DNA of 64,000 bases from Calothrix sp. NIES-2098 (GTDB taxonomy: Bacteria; Cyanobacteriota; Cyanobacteriia; Cyanobacteriales; Nostocaceae), in NCBI GenBank assembly GCA_002368175.1, contig AP018172.1, positions 3,718,001-3,782,000 of the forward strand, written 5' to 3'. Below, piece by piece: positions 1 to 10,278 of the stretch. Under the pieces are notes generated by a model. The model searched no databases. It was not told the origin of the DNA and worked only from the letters and a program-made list of their open reading frames with translations. The translations under genes and the position numbers were made by a program. Within the stretch, counting starts at the first letter, position 1. Every line of letters begins with the position of its first letter.

Positions 1-210
1 AGCTAGCTGCTGCTTTACAGCTAAAGGTAAATTAAAGAAAGATTGAGTTTGTGCAAATGCTTGCTCTATTATTTCTTGTGATATGCCATGATTTTGCAAG
101 TACATAAAACCAATTTCATGGCAAGCTTGATAAATTTCTTTAACTACAGTTTGCTTTGTTGTATTATCCTGGCTGAAGGCAGCTAAATTAATTACGGGAA
201 TTTCAACCAT
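1..210 (-). CDS. 2-oxoglutarate/Fe(II)-dependent dioxygenase, N-terminal part (runs off window)
   Basis: On the minus strand an ATG at 210 opens a reading frame that stays open to position 1. It translates as MVEIPVINLAAF, then a run ending in IGFMYLQNHGI and FFNLPLAVKQQL. The opening (I/VPVIDL), the GF..(L/V).NHGI motif and the F(F/Y)(D/N)LP segment are characteristic of the DIOX_N domain of isopenicillin-N-synthase-like non-haem iron oxygenases. Only about 70 residues are inside the window, so the iron-binding HxD...H residues cannot be seen and the substrate cannot be told. It is divergent from the acetyltransferase gene that starts 25 bp away, so the short gap must carry both promoters. 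Confidence 0.75.
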   Translation of the reverse strand, partial: MVEIPVINLAAFSQDNTTKQTVVKEIYQACHEIGFMYLQNHGISQEIIEQAFAQTQSFFNLPLAVKQQLA

Positions 211-234
211 TGTATGATTAAACGAGGGTAAAGT

Positions 235-747
235 TTGCTAAAAATTCTCCAATTTGATAACGAGCGACATCAATCCCATCTATATAAACTGTGGGAAGAA
301 TATGTTAACTGGTCTAACTTAATATTTACTCATGAATTAGGTATCAGTTTTGATGTATCTCAGTTTTTAGAACAATACATGACTCAACTTGACGAATTTG
401 CACCACCACAAGGTCGCTTGCTTTTGGGAAAATACGACAATAAAATAGCTGGTTGTGCTTGCTTGCGAAACATTGGCGATCGTATTGGCGAAGTTAAAAG
501 GATGTATGTCAGACCTGAGTTTCAAAGAAAAGGGATAGGAAGGAATTTATTATTAGCAATTATCAATGAAGCTCGTCATATTGGTTATACAAAGTTAAGA
601 TTAGACACCGCACCCTTTACTAAAGCTGCATTGTTACTTTATCATTCCCTAGGCTTTTATAAAATTGAACCATATTTTGAAAAAACCGAAATTCCTCTAG
701 AATATCGAGCCAACTGGGTTTTTATGGAATTGAGTTTAACATCATGA
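235..747 (+). CDS. GNAT family N-acetyltransferase
   Basis: 170-residue single-domain GNAT protein that should transfer an acetyl group from acetyl-CoA to an unidentified amine. The acetyl-CoA pyrophosphate-binding motif is clear (VKRMYVRPEFQRKGIG, residues about 88-103; R/QxxGxG), followed by the C-terminal LDT...A..LY.SLGF segment typical of the fold. The start is a TTG preceded by GAGGG about 6 nt upstream; no in-frame ATG lies before the conserved N-terminus. It overlaps the next gene by 4 bp (ATGA), so the two acetyltransferases are almost certainly one transcript and translationally coupled. Substrate unknown. Confidence 0.85.
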   Translation: MLKILQFDNERHQSHLYKLWEEYVNWSNLIFTHELGISFDVSQFLEQYMTQLDEFAPPQGRLLLGKYDNKIAGCACLRNIGDRIGEVKRMYVRPEFQRKGIGRNLLLAIINEARHIGYTKLRLDTAPFTKAALLLYHSLGFYKIEPYFEKTEIPLEYRANWVFMELSLTS

Positions 748-1250
748 ATATTCGTAGTGAAACCGTCCAAGACTATCTAGCAATAGCTGAGGTGAATACC
801 CTAGCCTTTGGGCAAGAAAACGAAGCTAAATTAATTGAGGAAATTCGTCATTCCAAACGCTATATTCCAAAACTTTCTTTAGTTGCAGAAGTTGAAAGTT
901 TAGTAGTTGGTCATATTTTATTTAGCTACATTGACCTAGTAGGTGAAGAAACATTACAAGTACTTGGTTTAGCACCTATGGCAGTTCTACCAAATTTTCA
1001 AAAACAAGGAATTGGTAGCGCATTAGTAAAAGCCGGTTTAGAAATAGCCAATGCGAGAAAAGAAGCAATAGTTATAGTTCTAGGTCATCCCCAATTCTAT
1101 AGTCGCTTTGGGTTTAAGCCATCAGTTAATTATGAAATCGAGTCACCTTTCCCAGTACCAGAAGAGTATTTCATGGTTAAGCCATTACAAAATTATCAGG
1201 AAATATACAAGGGAAAGGTTGTTTATCCACGTGCTTTTGAAAGCATTTAA
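744..1250 (+). CDS. GNAT family N-acetyltransferase (YhbS-like)
   Basis: 168-residue acetyltransferase. The order LGLAPMAVLPNFQKQGIGSALV (the acetyl-CoA loop) followed by VLGHPQFYSRFGFKP is the signature of the YhbS-type GNAT subfamily. Its ATG lies in the ATGA overlap with the stop of the preceding acetyltransferase, which argues for coupled translation of two GNAT proteins that are only distantly alike. Length matches the family. The biological substrate cannot be inferred. Confidence 0.87.
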   Translation: MNIRSETVQDYLAIAEVNTLAFGQENEAKLIEEIRHSKRYIPKLSLVAEVESLVVGHILFSYIDLVGEETLQVLGLAPMAVLPNFQKQGIGSALVKAGLEIANARKEAIVIVLGHPQFYSRFGFKPSVNYEIESPFPVPEEYFMVKPLQNYQEIYKGKVVYPRAFESI

Positions 1251-1371
1251 TAATTTATATGATTTACCTTTGAACACAAGTCAATTGCAACCGGAGGGAA
1301 GCAATTGAAAAAGTGTTGAGATTGCGTCGTTCCACTGCATTTCACTCGCAATGACATATTCATTATATAAG

Positions 1372-3090
1372 TTATTTATTTGCAGTAGTGCGGCTCCAGG
1401 TTAAGTTAAGTAAATCCAAGACGTAATCATCTGAATTATCTATATAATCTGATTTTTCTTCATCAATTACACACAATTTACCGCCAGTAATATAAATTTT
1501 ATCTGGTTCTCTGTAGTAAGCTTTATGGCTACTAATCCATCCAGGTTTCTCACCAGTGGTTTCGAGTTTTTCTATTTTAGATGTGTGGCAATTTAATCGA
1601 TAAACTGGAGTTTCATCTGAAATTCTTGTATCCACATATCCTAAATTACCAATAATATAGATGTAGTCTCCCACTAATGTAGCTGAATGGAAATCAGTTG
1701 GGCTAAAGACATCTTGGGGATAACCAAAAATCTGAAAACTTCCATCACCTTGATAAACTACAACATCGTTATATATACAAAAATCAGGGTCATAGTAGTC
1801 TTCATGTTCGCCACCGATTTCTACAATTCTACCATCTGGTAATTGTGTAATTGTTCTGCCAAACCGCTGATAGCACCATGCTTTATCTTGCCAATTTTCT
1901 GTATCGTTAAAAAGATTTTTGGCTGCATAAGCAGAACAACCATCATAAATCATAGCTCGCCAAAAAGGTACGTCCATCAACTCTGGATTTGTTTTGCCAA
2001 AGCGGGGATGTTTACCAGCAAAATATTGCTCTGGTGATAATTGTGATAGTGAAAATTTGTTATTGGCAATTCCAGTGAGCGATCGCCGCATATCATCGTT
2101 AATATCGCTCAAATCTTCACCAGTTGCAACTAGCATTTTGACAATTTCCAGATTACTAGCCATCTTAATAGCTTTGTTATCGTAATCATCGCTTCTGCTA
2201 GAATTTGCGCCAGCTGCTAGTAAAATTCTGACACAATCGGTCGCTCCACGCTCTGCCGCTAGCATTAACGCAGTGTTACCAAAGTCATCAGTAGCTTCAA
2301 TATCGCATCCTTCGGCAATAAGCCATTGTAGTATGTCGGGGCGATCGCTTTCTATGGCATACATTAACGGCGTTTTTCCGCAAATTCCAGTATCGTTAAG
2401 ATTTGCTCCTGTCGCTAGGAGTAATTTGGCTTTGGCGAGTTCACCTACCTGAAGGCTCAACAACCAAGGTGTTCTTTGCCAACTATCACGCACATCTTGC
2501 TGTGCACTTTGTTCTAGCAATAACTTTACTTGTTCTACGCTCCCAAACACTATAGCGTGCATTAATTCAGTCCATCCCAGTTGCTCTGGGTTAGCACCTG
2601 CATTCAATAATAATTTGACAGCATCAAATCTCCCTACATGAGCCGCAGCTTTAATAGCAGTCTCGCCATAGCTACTTTTACCATTGATAGAAGCACCTTT
2701 AGAGATCAGTAAATTTAAAGTCGAGATCAAGTTTTCATCCTGCAAAATATCTCGACCATGCATAGCATCAATTAAGACATCATATCCTTTTGATGTTTGA
2801 TAGTTTATATCTGCTCCAGCATCCAAAATTAATTGGATTTTATCTAAATTGCCTGATTGTACAGCCAATCCAAGTACAGTATGCTGAGATTCTTGTTCAA
2901 CAGCATTCACATTCGCGCCATGTTCCAACAGAAAGCCAATCATATCGATACCTGCATTAGAGCTACTAACTGCACACATCAACGGTGTTTGCTGTGAATA
3001 CTCTTCTAAAGCATCAATATCAACACCATTGCTGATTTCACGTGCGACTCCTGCAATATCTCCCCGCTGTGCATAAATATGAATTTGCAT
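1372..3090 (-). CDS. ankyrin-repeat protein with C-terminal kelch-like region
   Basis: 572-residue protein. Residues about 1-340 hold roughly nine ankyrin repeats (recurrent pattern G.TALM.A...G....V..LL..GA), which normally mediate protein-protein contacts. Residues about 345-570 are different: PDGRIVEIGGEHEDYY, DDYVLDLLNLTWSR and similar blades resemble kelch/beta-propeller repeats. There is no signal peptide, so it is probably cytosolic. The combination of the two scaffold types in one chain is uncommon. It is monocistronic, with about 540 bp of non-coding DNA upstream. Binding partners unknown. Confidence 0.8.
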   Translation of the reverse strand: MQIHIYAQRGDIAGVAREISNGVDIDALEEYSQQTPLMCAVSSSNAGIDMIGFLLEHGANVNAVEQESQHTVLGLAVQSGNLDKIQLILDAGADINYQTSKGYDVLIDAMHGRDILQDENLISTLNLLISKGASINGKSSYGETAIKAAAHVGRFDAVKLLLNAGANPEQLGWTELMHAIVFGSVEQVKLLLEQSAQQDVRDSWQRTPWLLSLQVGELAKAKLLLATGANLNDTGICGKTPLMYAIESDRPDILQWLIAEGCDIEATDDFGNTALMLAAERGATDCVRILLAAGANSSRSDDYDNKAIKMASNLEIVKMLVATGEDLSDINDDMRRSLTGIANNKFSLSQLSPEQYFAGKHPRFGKTNPELMDVPFWRAMIYDGCSAYAAKNLFNDTENWQDKAWCYQRFGRTITQLPDGRIVEIGGEHEDYYDPDFCIYNDVVVYQGDGSFQIFGYPQDVFSPTDFHSATLVGDYIYIIGNLGYVDTRISDETPVYRLNCHTSKIEKLETTGEKPGWISSHKAYYREPDKIYITGGKLCVIDEEKSDYIDNSDDYVLDLLNLTWSRTTANK

Positions 3091-3156
3091 AATTTTTGGA
3101 GTTAATTTTTAATTGAGAATTTATCATTAACAGTACTTAAGCAAAACTCAAATCTT

Positions 3157-3264
3157 TTATAAATACTCAGGTACGACATTATCTACTAACCAAACTTTGT
3201 TAGGTAGCTGTTGCAGATATTTACCAAAAAATTTGCTGATTTTGCTCCAGCGAGAATAGTTCAT
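3157..3264 (-). CDS. possible 35-residue small ORF or gene remnant
   Basis: In the gap between the ankyrin gene and the divergent GHL10-like gene the minus strand has an ATG-started frame encoding MNYSRWSKISKFFGKY, then a tail ending VVPEYL. It has a coding-like composition but no obvious ribosome-binding site. It may be a small protein or a C-terminal remnant of an older gene. I do not recognise it. The rest of the gap (3265-3627) shows only short inverted GTAGGGT/ACCCTAC-type repeats (about 3351-3475). Confidence 0.2.
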   Translation of the reverse strand: MNYSRWSKISKFFGKYLQQLPNKVWLVDNVVPEYL

Positions 3265-3666
3265 TGGATTGTGAATAAAATTATTATACTACAAATTACA
3301 TATATTATACTACAGGATAATTTTTACCCTGGTCAAATTACAGCGTATTGTAGGTAGGGTCAGACGGCAAAAAGTTTCATAGCCATATTTGGGGCTTATT
3401 CGTTGTGTGGCTTAGTTCTGTGTTATGAAGGCTGGAAGCTTTATTCTTGGCTCATAGCACACAACCCTACAAGGAATTCACGGACGACAGCAATTAGTAA
3501 GCGCAATGAGAAGTTGATTGGTTCAGTGTGTTAGATTAGATATTCGCCTCTAGAAAAATTTTCTATTACAGTTTTTAGCAGATTGTAATTAAAAAATTAT
3601 CACTTATGAAAGCGGATTATATCGTATTTGTATATATCGAAATCACTAGTCAATAATCATATTATT

Positions 3667-4848
3667 ATGCCTAGCCAAAAGCAAAAACCAAATGGATGTG
3701 GATGCTCAAATATTCCCATATCTTTAATTATTGTATTCTTTGGAGGTAGTTATTGGTGGTTTAACAACCACAAGGTAAATATCGATATCAGCAAGTTTAT
3801 ACCTAAAAATCAACAAATAAATATTCCAATTTTGAATCATAGTCCAACGTCTTCAATCCCAACTCCATTACCAAGCAATTCTAATCCCGATCCGATTAAT
3901 AAGCAAGATTCACCAAAAACAGTCACACCTCCAAAACCCCCATTACCTCCAACTCCTTGGGAGAAAAAAATAATTAGAGGAATTTATTTGAGTCGCTATC
4001 AAGTTACCAATAATGCCGACGAAAAAACGATTCGTGAAAGAGTTCGTTACTATCACTCTCAAGGAATTAATACAATTATTCAAGGTGTTTGGGGTAATGG
4101 TTGCACGATGTACAATAGCGACGTGATGCAGCAAACTCTAGGATATAAAAGTTGTCCTAATCAGTTTCAAGACAAATGGTTAGATTGGTTGATTGATGAA
4201 GCACACAAACAGGGAATGCAAGTTCATGCTTATTTTGAAAAGGGCATTAAGATAGATAAAAATAGTCCCATTTATGATTTAGCAACTTCTAAAAGCTGGA
4301 TTGTCCCTGGAGTAGATAAAACCTACGTTGGTATCGATCATTATGTCCTTGATGTGCAGATTCCTGAAGTTGCTAGTTTTTTCCAAAATATCTTAGTAGA
4401 GTTCGTGCAAAAATATCCCAAGATTGATGCAGTTCAATGGGATGATTATCTCGGTTATTATGCGGAATTACCCGGTAAAGTTGACCGCACTGCTAACCTA
4501 ACTAAATTTTTACAACAAATGATAACTGCAATGAAAAAAGCTAACTCAAACGTTAGCTTTGATATTTGTCATCATAATCCTTATTGGGCTAAACGATATT
4601 TTGCGGCTGATTGGCAAAATTGGAATGTGGATCGAGTGTTTATCCAAGCTTATAATGAGGCGAATTTCCAAGAAGAATTAAATTATGCCAAAAATTATGC
4701 CGGAGTTGCTATTACCGATAAACAACTATATCGTTTGAAGGAATTAGTAGATAACGATCGCATTAAAAGTATTTTAGTTTTTCCTCTATCTGGAAGACCA
4801 GAAGAAACAGCTTCTCAATTAAAAAGCTTGACACAAAGTGAGAACTAG
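3667..4848 (+). CDS. GHL10-like (DUF187-type) glycoside hydrolase, membrane-anchored
   Basis: The mature start is taken as the ATG at 3667 (MPSQKQKP); an upstream in-frame TTG at 3628 adds residues of no obvious function. A single hydrophobic segment (IPISLIIVFFGGSYWW, about residues 15-32) would anchor or export it. It is followed by a proline-rich linker (about 60-100) and a TIM-barrel-like domain with IIRGIYLSRYQV, a QGMQVHAYFEKG strand and AVQWDDYLGY. This order matches glycosyl-hydrolase-like family 10 (DUF187) proteins, which act on cell-surface or peptidoglycan-type glycans in those characterised. The actual substrate here is inference. Confidence 0.75.
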   Translation: MPSQKQKPNGCGCSNIPISLIIVFFGGSYWWFNNHKVNIDISKFIPKNQQINIPILNHSPTSSIPTPLPSNSNPDPINKQDSPKTVTPPKPPLPPTPWEKKIIRGIYLSRYQVTNNADEKTIRERVRYYHSQGINTIIQGVWGNGCTMYNSDVMQQTLGYKSCPNQFQDKWLDWLIDEAHKQGMQVHAYFEKGIKIDKNSPIYDLATSKSWIVPGVDKTYVGIDHYVLDVQIPEVASFFQNILVEFVQKYPKIDAVQWDDYLGYYAELPGKVDRTANLTKFLQQMITAMKKANSNVSFDICHHNPYWAKRYFAADWQNWNVDRVFIQAYNEANFQEELNYAKNYAGVAITDKQLYRLKELVDNDRIKSILVFPLSGRPEETASQLKSLTQSEN

Positions 4849-5161
4849 AAGCAGTTAATTAAGCATACTATTAAACTGCGAATAATTAATTATGCTTTAC
4901 CTGAAAATACTTAACTCAGTTACCGAATTAAAGACATACAGGTAAAGCAATCATCTTCATTTAATGATTTTGAGCGCGTTCGTTAAAGTATGTTGAATAT
5001 AGTAGCCACTTCTAGATTTTCAACATACCAAAAACTAAGTAAGCCGGTGCAAATAATCATCACTTGTTTGTAGTAGCACTGAAGCGCTAAAGCGCAACTA
5101 CGAGCCAAATACAGAGATTTGACTTTTCTTTACATAGTTTGGTTTTTTCTCACCGACTTAC

Positions 5162-6247
5162 TTAAGTCCAATATAAAATCTTCGCATTTGGAAAGCGATT
5201 TTGAATTTCTGTCTCAAAAAAGCGTTTCATTGTGTTGGTTGTGTCAGTATCATAAACATACTTAATCCCGCCAAACTTATTACGCTTGATACGGCGTTTG
5301 TCCTCATCCATGTCTAGTTTGGATTGCGGATACCAACTTTGTAAAACTTCTTTTGAGCCTGGTGTAAAGCGGTGCGAAATTAGCTCAAAAGTCAAATCAC
5401 ACTTGAAATCGAGGGCTTCGCTAATTGAGTCAAATAATCTACTGTAGTGGATTTGCCAATCATCTATGGGCATAATCGGTGCAATAACCAATCCTATAGG
5501 ATAGCAACCACCACCTTTATCTCGTGGTAAAGCTAACTTACGCAACGCTTTCAGCCGTGATGCTACGCTTGCTGTGCCGCCTTCAAACCTTCCGGAGACA
5601 GGTGCAGCATTGACACTCATCCGGCAGCGAGTGTTACCGTTATGAGGTAAATCGAGTAAGCTATCTACTGCATCAAACTTGGATACCCAGCGTAAATTTG
5701 CATTTTTACGAGTGCCAAAGTAACGAATACACTCGGCAAGGCTACCTGTCAAATGCTCAATACCTAGTGGGTCAGTGTAGCAACTAACCTCATAAGTTGT
5801 GAGTTGTTCTGGCCGTTCATAGGCACTTAAGTTCTCTAAGATTTGCGGTAAGTTAGCATAAGTGCGAATTACTGGCGGCCCAGATAAACTTCCAGCCAAG
5901 TAACAATATTGGCAGTGTGCTGGGCAACCCTCAGCAATGTGAAATTGCCAGTCAGCCGAGGGTGGGATAGGACTAAGCTTAAATTGGCTAGGCGGTGCAG
6001 TAACGACTGCAAGGGTACGCTTGGCAATATTATAAGTTTCGCGTTCATTTTCTCCACGCAAGCCAGTCAGGCGGTTACGCGGTAACTCTATTATTGGTAA
6101 GTTCAACGATTGTACGCGCTCAAAAATCTTCTGTCCCCAAGGCTCATCTAAAGCAGCAGGAGTAAACATGACCTGTTGAGGCATCCACAACTTTGTTGTT
6201 TGTGTTAGTTGGTCTGTTTTTGATATAAGGTCTTTCATGTTATTCAA
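5162..6247 (-). CDS. spore photoproduct lyase-like radical SAM protein
   Basis: 361 residues. The radical SAM cluster motif is visible as CPAHCQYCY (C-x3-C-x2-C) near residue 112, following the preamble WQFHIAEGCPAHCQYCYLAGS that is typical of the spore photoproduct lyase family. Downstream TYEVSCYTDPLGIEHLTGSL and WVSKFDAVD agree with that family. True SplB repairs UV-induced thymine dimers in spores; cyanobacteria do not sporulate in that way, so the role may be another radical SAM reaction on DNA or RNA. It is transcribed alone, with long gaps on both sides. Confidence 0.8.
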   Translation of the reverse strand: MNNMKDLISKTDQLTQTTKLWMPQQVMFTPAALDEPWGQKIFERVQSLNLPIIELPRNRLTGLRGENERETYNIAKRTLAVVTAPPSQFKLSPIPPSADWQFHIAEGCPAHCQYCYLAGSLSGPPVIRTYANLPQILENLSAYERPEQLTTYEVSCYTDPLGIEHLTGSLAECIRYFGTRKNANLRWVSKFDAVDSLLDLPHNGNTRCRMSVNAAPVSGRFEGGTASVASRLKALRKLALPRDKGGGCYPIGLVIAPIMPIDDWQIHYSRLFDSISEALDFKCDLTFELISHRFTPGSKEVLQSWYPQSKLDMDEDKRRIKRNKFGGIKYVYDTDTTNTMKRFFETEIQNRFPNAKILYWT

Positions 6248-7056
6248 TAAAAATCCTGTGCGTTATCTTTGTATCTGATATTTGCAATTAGTTCTCTTGA
6301 GCTTATGAAATTAGCTGTTCGGAAAATTAATTGCTACCAAGTTATTGAATTGAAAGGAAATTTTGTCACTCATAGCATTACTAAATAGTAGCGAAATTTT
6401 GCGTTTCTCTGTTTTTCGCTGTCTTTGAGTTCTTTGGTGTTTTTAAAACAGAGATTTGAGTGCTATAACTCTATTTTAAAATCAGAGTCGAGAATTTCTA
6501 GCCGATCGATAAGCGGATATTACTGAATTAAAAAGTAGTAGTTTCCCTCACCACGATCGCGTAGCGGAAGTCTCAGCCGCTTAGGTTCGCGGTAGTGTTT
6601 AGCAACCAGTACAGGAACCGAACGATCGCCTACCCGCCTTCCACACAGCAACCCAGTGGTTGATTGATATCTATTGCAGACATTTAGAGTGCATAATTAT
6701 CTGTATATACGCAGTGGCTAACCGTTATAGCGATTGACGTGGAAGAGCTACAGTTTTGATACTTGCCAAAAGTCTCGTCGATTCTCAAGAATTTTTTAAG
6801 CTTAACTAGGATCGTAAATTTATTAATGCTGCTAATATGCATATAAATGCTGTTCTGTCGGTTTGTAGTTCTGCACAGATAAAATTCATAAAATTAGCAG
6901 CTATGCACATTCGTATTTGAGAAAGTGCAGACATTCGTTTTACTGACACTAATTAAGAATTTAGTAGGATAGCTCTCTAGCCTTTCCTTTTAGCAAAGCA
7001 TAGAAATCACACAATGTTTTTTTGGTTAATAGTGTAAGTCTTTGCCAGGTGAAATC
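6248..7056. other. intergenic region without a recognised gene
   Basis: About 0.8 kb between divergently transcribed genes. All frames are short. It contains GCGATCGC-like palindromes and an AT-rich stretch close to the HAD-M28 gene that probably holds promoters. I see no RNA gene or repeat array. Confidence 0.5.
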
Positions 7057-8973
7057 ATGAGTGAAACCGCACAGCCTGCAATCTTTTTTGACATTGGTGC
7101 AACTCTTGGTAGTCCGAGAATTTCACCTTTTCCCTATCGTCTTGAAGGTTTGGATGTTTACCCGTATGTGCCAGAGATATTGCAGCAGTTACGCGATCGC
7201 AATCTTCGCCTCGGGATTATCTCGAATATCGGCGACGATACACCCGAAAACGTGAAAAGGGTGTTGCAAACAAGTCAAATTTATGACTTTTTCGACCCCA
7301 ATCTACTCATTTATGGTGCAAAAGACTCCTCGGAAATATTTGAGCGTGCAGCACGTCAAGCAGGTAACGCTAACGAACCGCAACAATGTCTATTTGTGGG
7401 AGAGGATAGTCAGGAGCGCAGTTATGCAATCGAAGCAGGCTGGCGAGTAGCGCCGCATCCTTGTTTAATTTTAGAAGTATTAAATGGCAGCCATTTAAGA
7501 TATATCAGGATTGCCGTTTCCAGCGAACAGAACGAACAAGCATGGCGGCCAGTGCTGAGAATGTTGCCTGTGGTGCCATTGTATGTGACTGGCTCACAAG
7601 GAAACAAAGTTTACGCGATCGCTTCTACAGGGGTAGCTGCCAGACTTGACGATTTGGGATTTGAAGTAGATCGCCTTGGCGTAGAAGATCAGCCTCTGGC
7701 ATCAGAATTGTATCTTCTACGAGACGATCGCCAAACTCGCACTGGTTTTTTGGCTGCTGAAGGACATTCCAGCCATTTCTTCACTCAAGAGGAACAATCT
7801 CAATGGGTATTGTCTTCTTCAACTGAAGGACTATATGTGGCCTTACCTGCGGGACAAACGGTTGAGGGATATCACTTTGAGGAAGCTTATCACGGACATA
7901 ATCTCAAATTACTGCCGGATATGAGTTTGCTCGAACCATTTGGCGAGGGAAACAACCAAAGAACTGCAAAGTTTTTAGAAATACCCGAAATGGAGCCATC
8001 TTTAACCCCTGAAGAATTGGAGCATTTCAGCAAAATTACTCCAGAAGTCATTAATATTTACCTCGATCGTTACAGTGGCATCAAACCGCTAGATGCAGCA
8101 GGTATCAAGATTAAAAGTCGGCATATTCAACATCCCGATAATGCGGTGGCAACAGAAACTCTGGCCAGGGATTTCATGAAGATAGGCGGCGACAGCTTGA
8201 CTGTTAGGTTGTATCCATTCATTCATGAAGGTCGGCTTTTACATAATGTCGAAGCCCAATTGCAAGGTAGCGAATCTGATGAACTTGTGCTGATTACTGC
8301 ACATTTAGATTCTACCGCCGCCTTCAGCGATCGCTTCGAGCCGCAAACAGATTTTGCCCCCGGTAGAGATGATGATGCTAGTGGTGTGGCGGCAGTTTTG
8401 GCTATAGCGAGTGTAATGAAAGAATTAGCTGCGATTAAACCGCCCAAGCGCTCAATTCGTTTTGTGCTGTTTAATGCAGAAGAACATGGTTTGATTGGGA
8501 GTAAAGCCTACGCAAGGGGACAAGCGGCGATCGCAGCTCCGATTGTTGCCGTCTACCAAATGGATATGATTGGCTATAACGTCAATCCACCGCGTTCTTT
8601 TGAGGCTCATGTCGGCTATTTGCCTTCACTAGACGTACAAAACAGGTCTTTGGTACTTGCAGAACGCCTGGGCAAGGTGACACAACAAATATCCAAAGAA
8701 CTTCAGCCATTGCAAATTTACTTCAGTACAGGCTGGTTAAACAGAGACAGAGACCCAGCAGAAGGCAGAAGCGACCATGCCAGTTTTCACGAGCGAGGCT
8801 ACGCTGCCTGCGTGGTTTCTGAGGATTTCTTTGCAGGCCCTCTGTTAGATTCACCTGCTGCCGAAGCCAATCCCAACTACCACATGAAAACCGATACCTT
8901 TGTCGATCCAGAATATGCGGCTGATATTGCCCGTGCGATCGCGGCAGCAGCTTGGGTAACTGCCAACATTTAA
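7057..8973 (+). CDS. HAD-like hydrolase fused to M28 zinc peptidase
   Basis: About 638 residues. The ATG at 7057 follows an AGGTGA ribosome-binding site and is preferred over the TTG at 7042. Residues about 1-145 form a HAD-type domain (FFDIGATLG, LGIISNIGDD, CLFVGEDSQERSYAIEAGW); the usual DxD nucleophile motif reads DIG, so phosphatase activity is doubtful. The C-terminal half, from about 390, is an M28 aminopeptidase-type domain with the metal ligands in ITAHLDS, GRDDDASG, NAEEHG, QMDMIGYN and SDHASF. No signal peptide. It leads a protease cluster with two M4-type genes and a putative inhibitor, suggesting joint function or coordinated release. Confidence 0.82.
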   Translation: MSETAQPAIFFDIGATLGSPRISPFPYRLEGLDVYPYVPEILQQLRDRNLRLGIISNIGDDTPENVKRVLQTSQIYDFFDPNLLIYGAKDSSEIFERAARQAGNANEPQQCLFVGEDSQERSYAIEAGWRVAPHPCLILEVLNGSHLRYIRIAVSSEQNEQAWRPVLRMLPVVPLYVTGSQGNKVYAIASTGVAARLDDLGFEVDRLGVEDQPLASELYLLRDDRQTRTGFLAAEGHSSHFFTQEEQSQWVLSSSTEGLYVALPAGQTVEGYHFEEAYHGHNLKLLPDMSLLEPFGEGNNQRTAKFLEIPEMEPSLTPEELEHFSKITPEVINIYLDRYSGIKPLDAAGIKIKSRHIQHPDNAVATETLARDFMKIGGDSLTVRLYPFIHEGRLLHNVEAQLQGSESDELVLITAHLDSTAAFSDRFEPQTDFAPGRDDDASGVAAVLAIASVMKELAAIKPPKRSIRFVLFNAEEHGLIGSKAYARGQAAIAAPIVAVYQMDMIGYNVNPPRSFEAHVGYLPSLDVQNRSLVLAERLGKVTQQISKELQPLQIYFSTGWLNRDRDPAEGRSDHASFHERGYAACVVSEDFFAGPLLDSPAAEANPNYHMKTDTFVDPEYAADIARAIAAAAWVTANI

Positions 8974-9045
8974 AACTCGATCGGGGTTTGCTGATACATA
9001 CAGTTAACACTCATAACTATCTGTTTACAAAACAGTAGGAGTAAT

Positions 9046-10116
9046 ATGCATACTTTTCACCACCACTGTTGCCACAATCCTTTACATTGCTTCGTTCCGC
9101 CCCATGTTTTAGATCGCTTGGTGGAATCCGACGATCCGGAAATTCGCAACCTCGCTATTGATGCTATCAAACATTCAGTTGCATCTCGGACTAAACGAAA
9201 TACCTTTGCCAAGGTAGCAATGTTAGCAGCAACACCTTCACCAGCCGGAACAAAGCATCGTCTTGTCTACGATGTCAATCATTGGCGGTGGGAAAGGATG
9301 CTTCCAGGGAAACTCGTCCGTTCTGAGGGTGACTCTCCAGTTATTGATGATGCTGTGAATGAAGCCTACGATTACTCTGGAATTACTTACGATTTTTATC
9401 AGGAAGTTTTCAACCGCAACTCATTAGATGATAAGGGCATGACCTTAATCTCCAGCGTTCATTTTGGCAGAAATTACGATAACGCCTTTTGGAATGGACA
9501 ACAGATGATTTATGGCGATGGAGATGAAATTGTCTTTACCAGATTTAGCAAAGCCTTAGACGTAGTTGCCCACGAGTTAACGCATGGAGTAGTTCAATTT
9601 ACCAGTAACTTAGAATATTGGGATGAATCAGGAGCATTGAACGAACACTTTGCTGATGCGATGAGTGCTTTAGTTAAACAGTGGTATCTCAAGCAAGATG
9701 TCACTGAAGCCGACTGGTTGATGGGCGATGCTATTGTCGGGCCTAAAGTGCAAGCAAAGTCCATCCGAACCTTTAAAGCCGAAAAAGCTTATGAAAAGGA
9801 TGCAATTTTAGGAACAGATCCCCAGCCCAAACACATAAAAGACAAATACACAGGGGATAATGATAGTCGTGGCGTGCATATCAACTCTGGTATTCCTAAT
9901 CATGCCTTCTATCTAACGGCGATAGAACTAGGTGGATACTCATGGGAGAAAGTCGGGCCAATTTGGTATCAAACACTAAAAAATCTCAACCAGAATAGTA
10001 ATTTTCAAGAAGCAGCCTCGATGACGTACCAAGTTGCTGGTGCAATGTTTGGTAGCGATAGTTTGGAACAACAAGCAGTGAAAAAGGCATGGGATGCTGT
10101 TGGTATCTCGGTTTAA
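9046..10116 (+). CDS. protealysin-like M4 metalloprotease
   Basis: 356-residue thermolysin-family protein of the short protealysin type. A propeptide of about 50 residues begins with HCFVPPHVLDRL, the conserved Cys-containing prosegment start of protealysins. The zinc site is HELTH (in VVAHELTHGVVQ), with the third ligand in GALNEHFADAMS; the C-terminal HINSGIPNHAFY carries the catalytic histidine. There is no classical signal peptide, as for protealysin. It lies 72 bp downstream of the HAD-M28 gene and upstream of a second metalloprotease and an emfourin-like gene, so this is probably an operon. Length fits the family. Confidence 0.92.
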   Translation: MHTFHHHCCHNPLHCFVPPHVLDRLVESDDPEIRNLAIDAIKHSVASRTKRNTFAKVAMLAATPSPAGTKHRLVYDVNHWRWERMLPGKLVRSEGDSPVIDDAVNEAYDYSGITYDFYQEVFNRNSLDDKGMTLISSVHFGRNYDNAFWNGQQMIYGDGDEIVFTRFSKALDVVAHELTHGVVQFTSNLEYWDESGALNEHFADAMSALVKQWYLKQDVTEADWLMGDAIVGPKVQAKSIRTFKAEKAYEKDAILGTDPQPKHIKDKYTGDNDSRGVHINSGIPNHAFYLTAIELGGYSWEKVGPIWYQTLKNLNQNSNFQEAASMTYQVAGAMFGSDSLEQQAVKKAWDAVGISV

Positions 10117-10278
10117 GGAAAAAGAGAATACCAGGTTCTTGACGAAGACATATCGCTTTCAACGACAGATTTTTCCATTGAGGAATCAACAGGTTTGAAC
10201 AAGTGACATACTCGCACAATCCAAAGGTGTGGGTCGTAGTACTTGGCAACTAAATTCACCATATTTAGGAGAATGACT

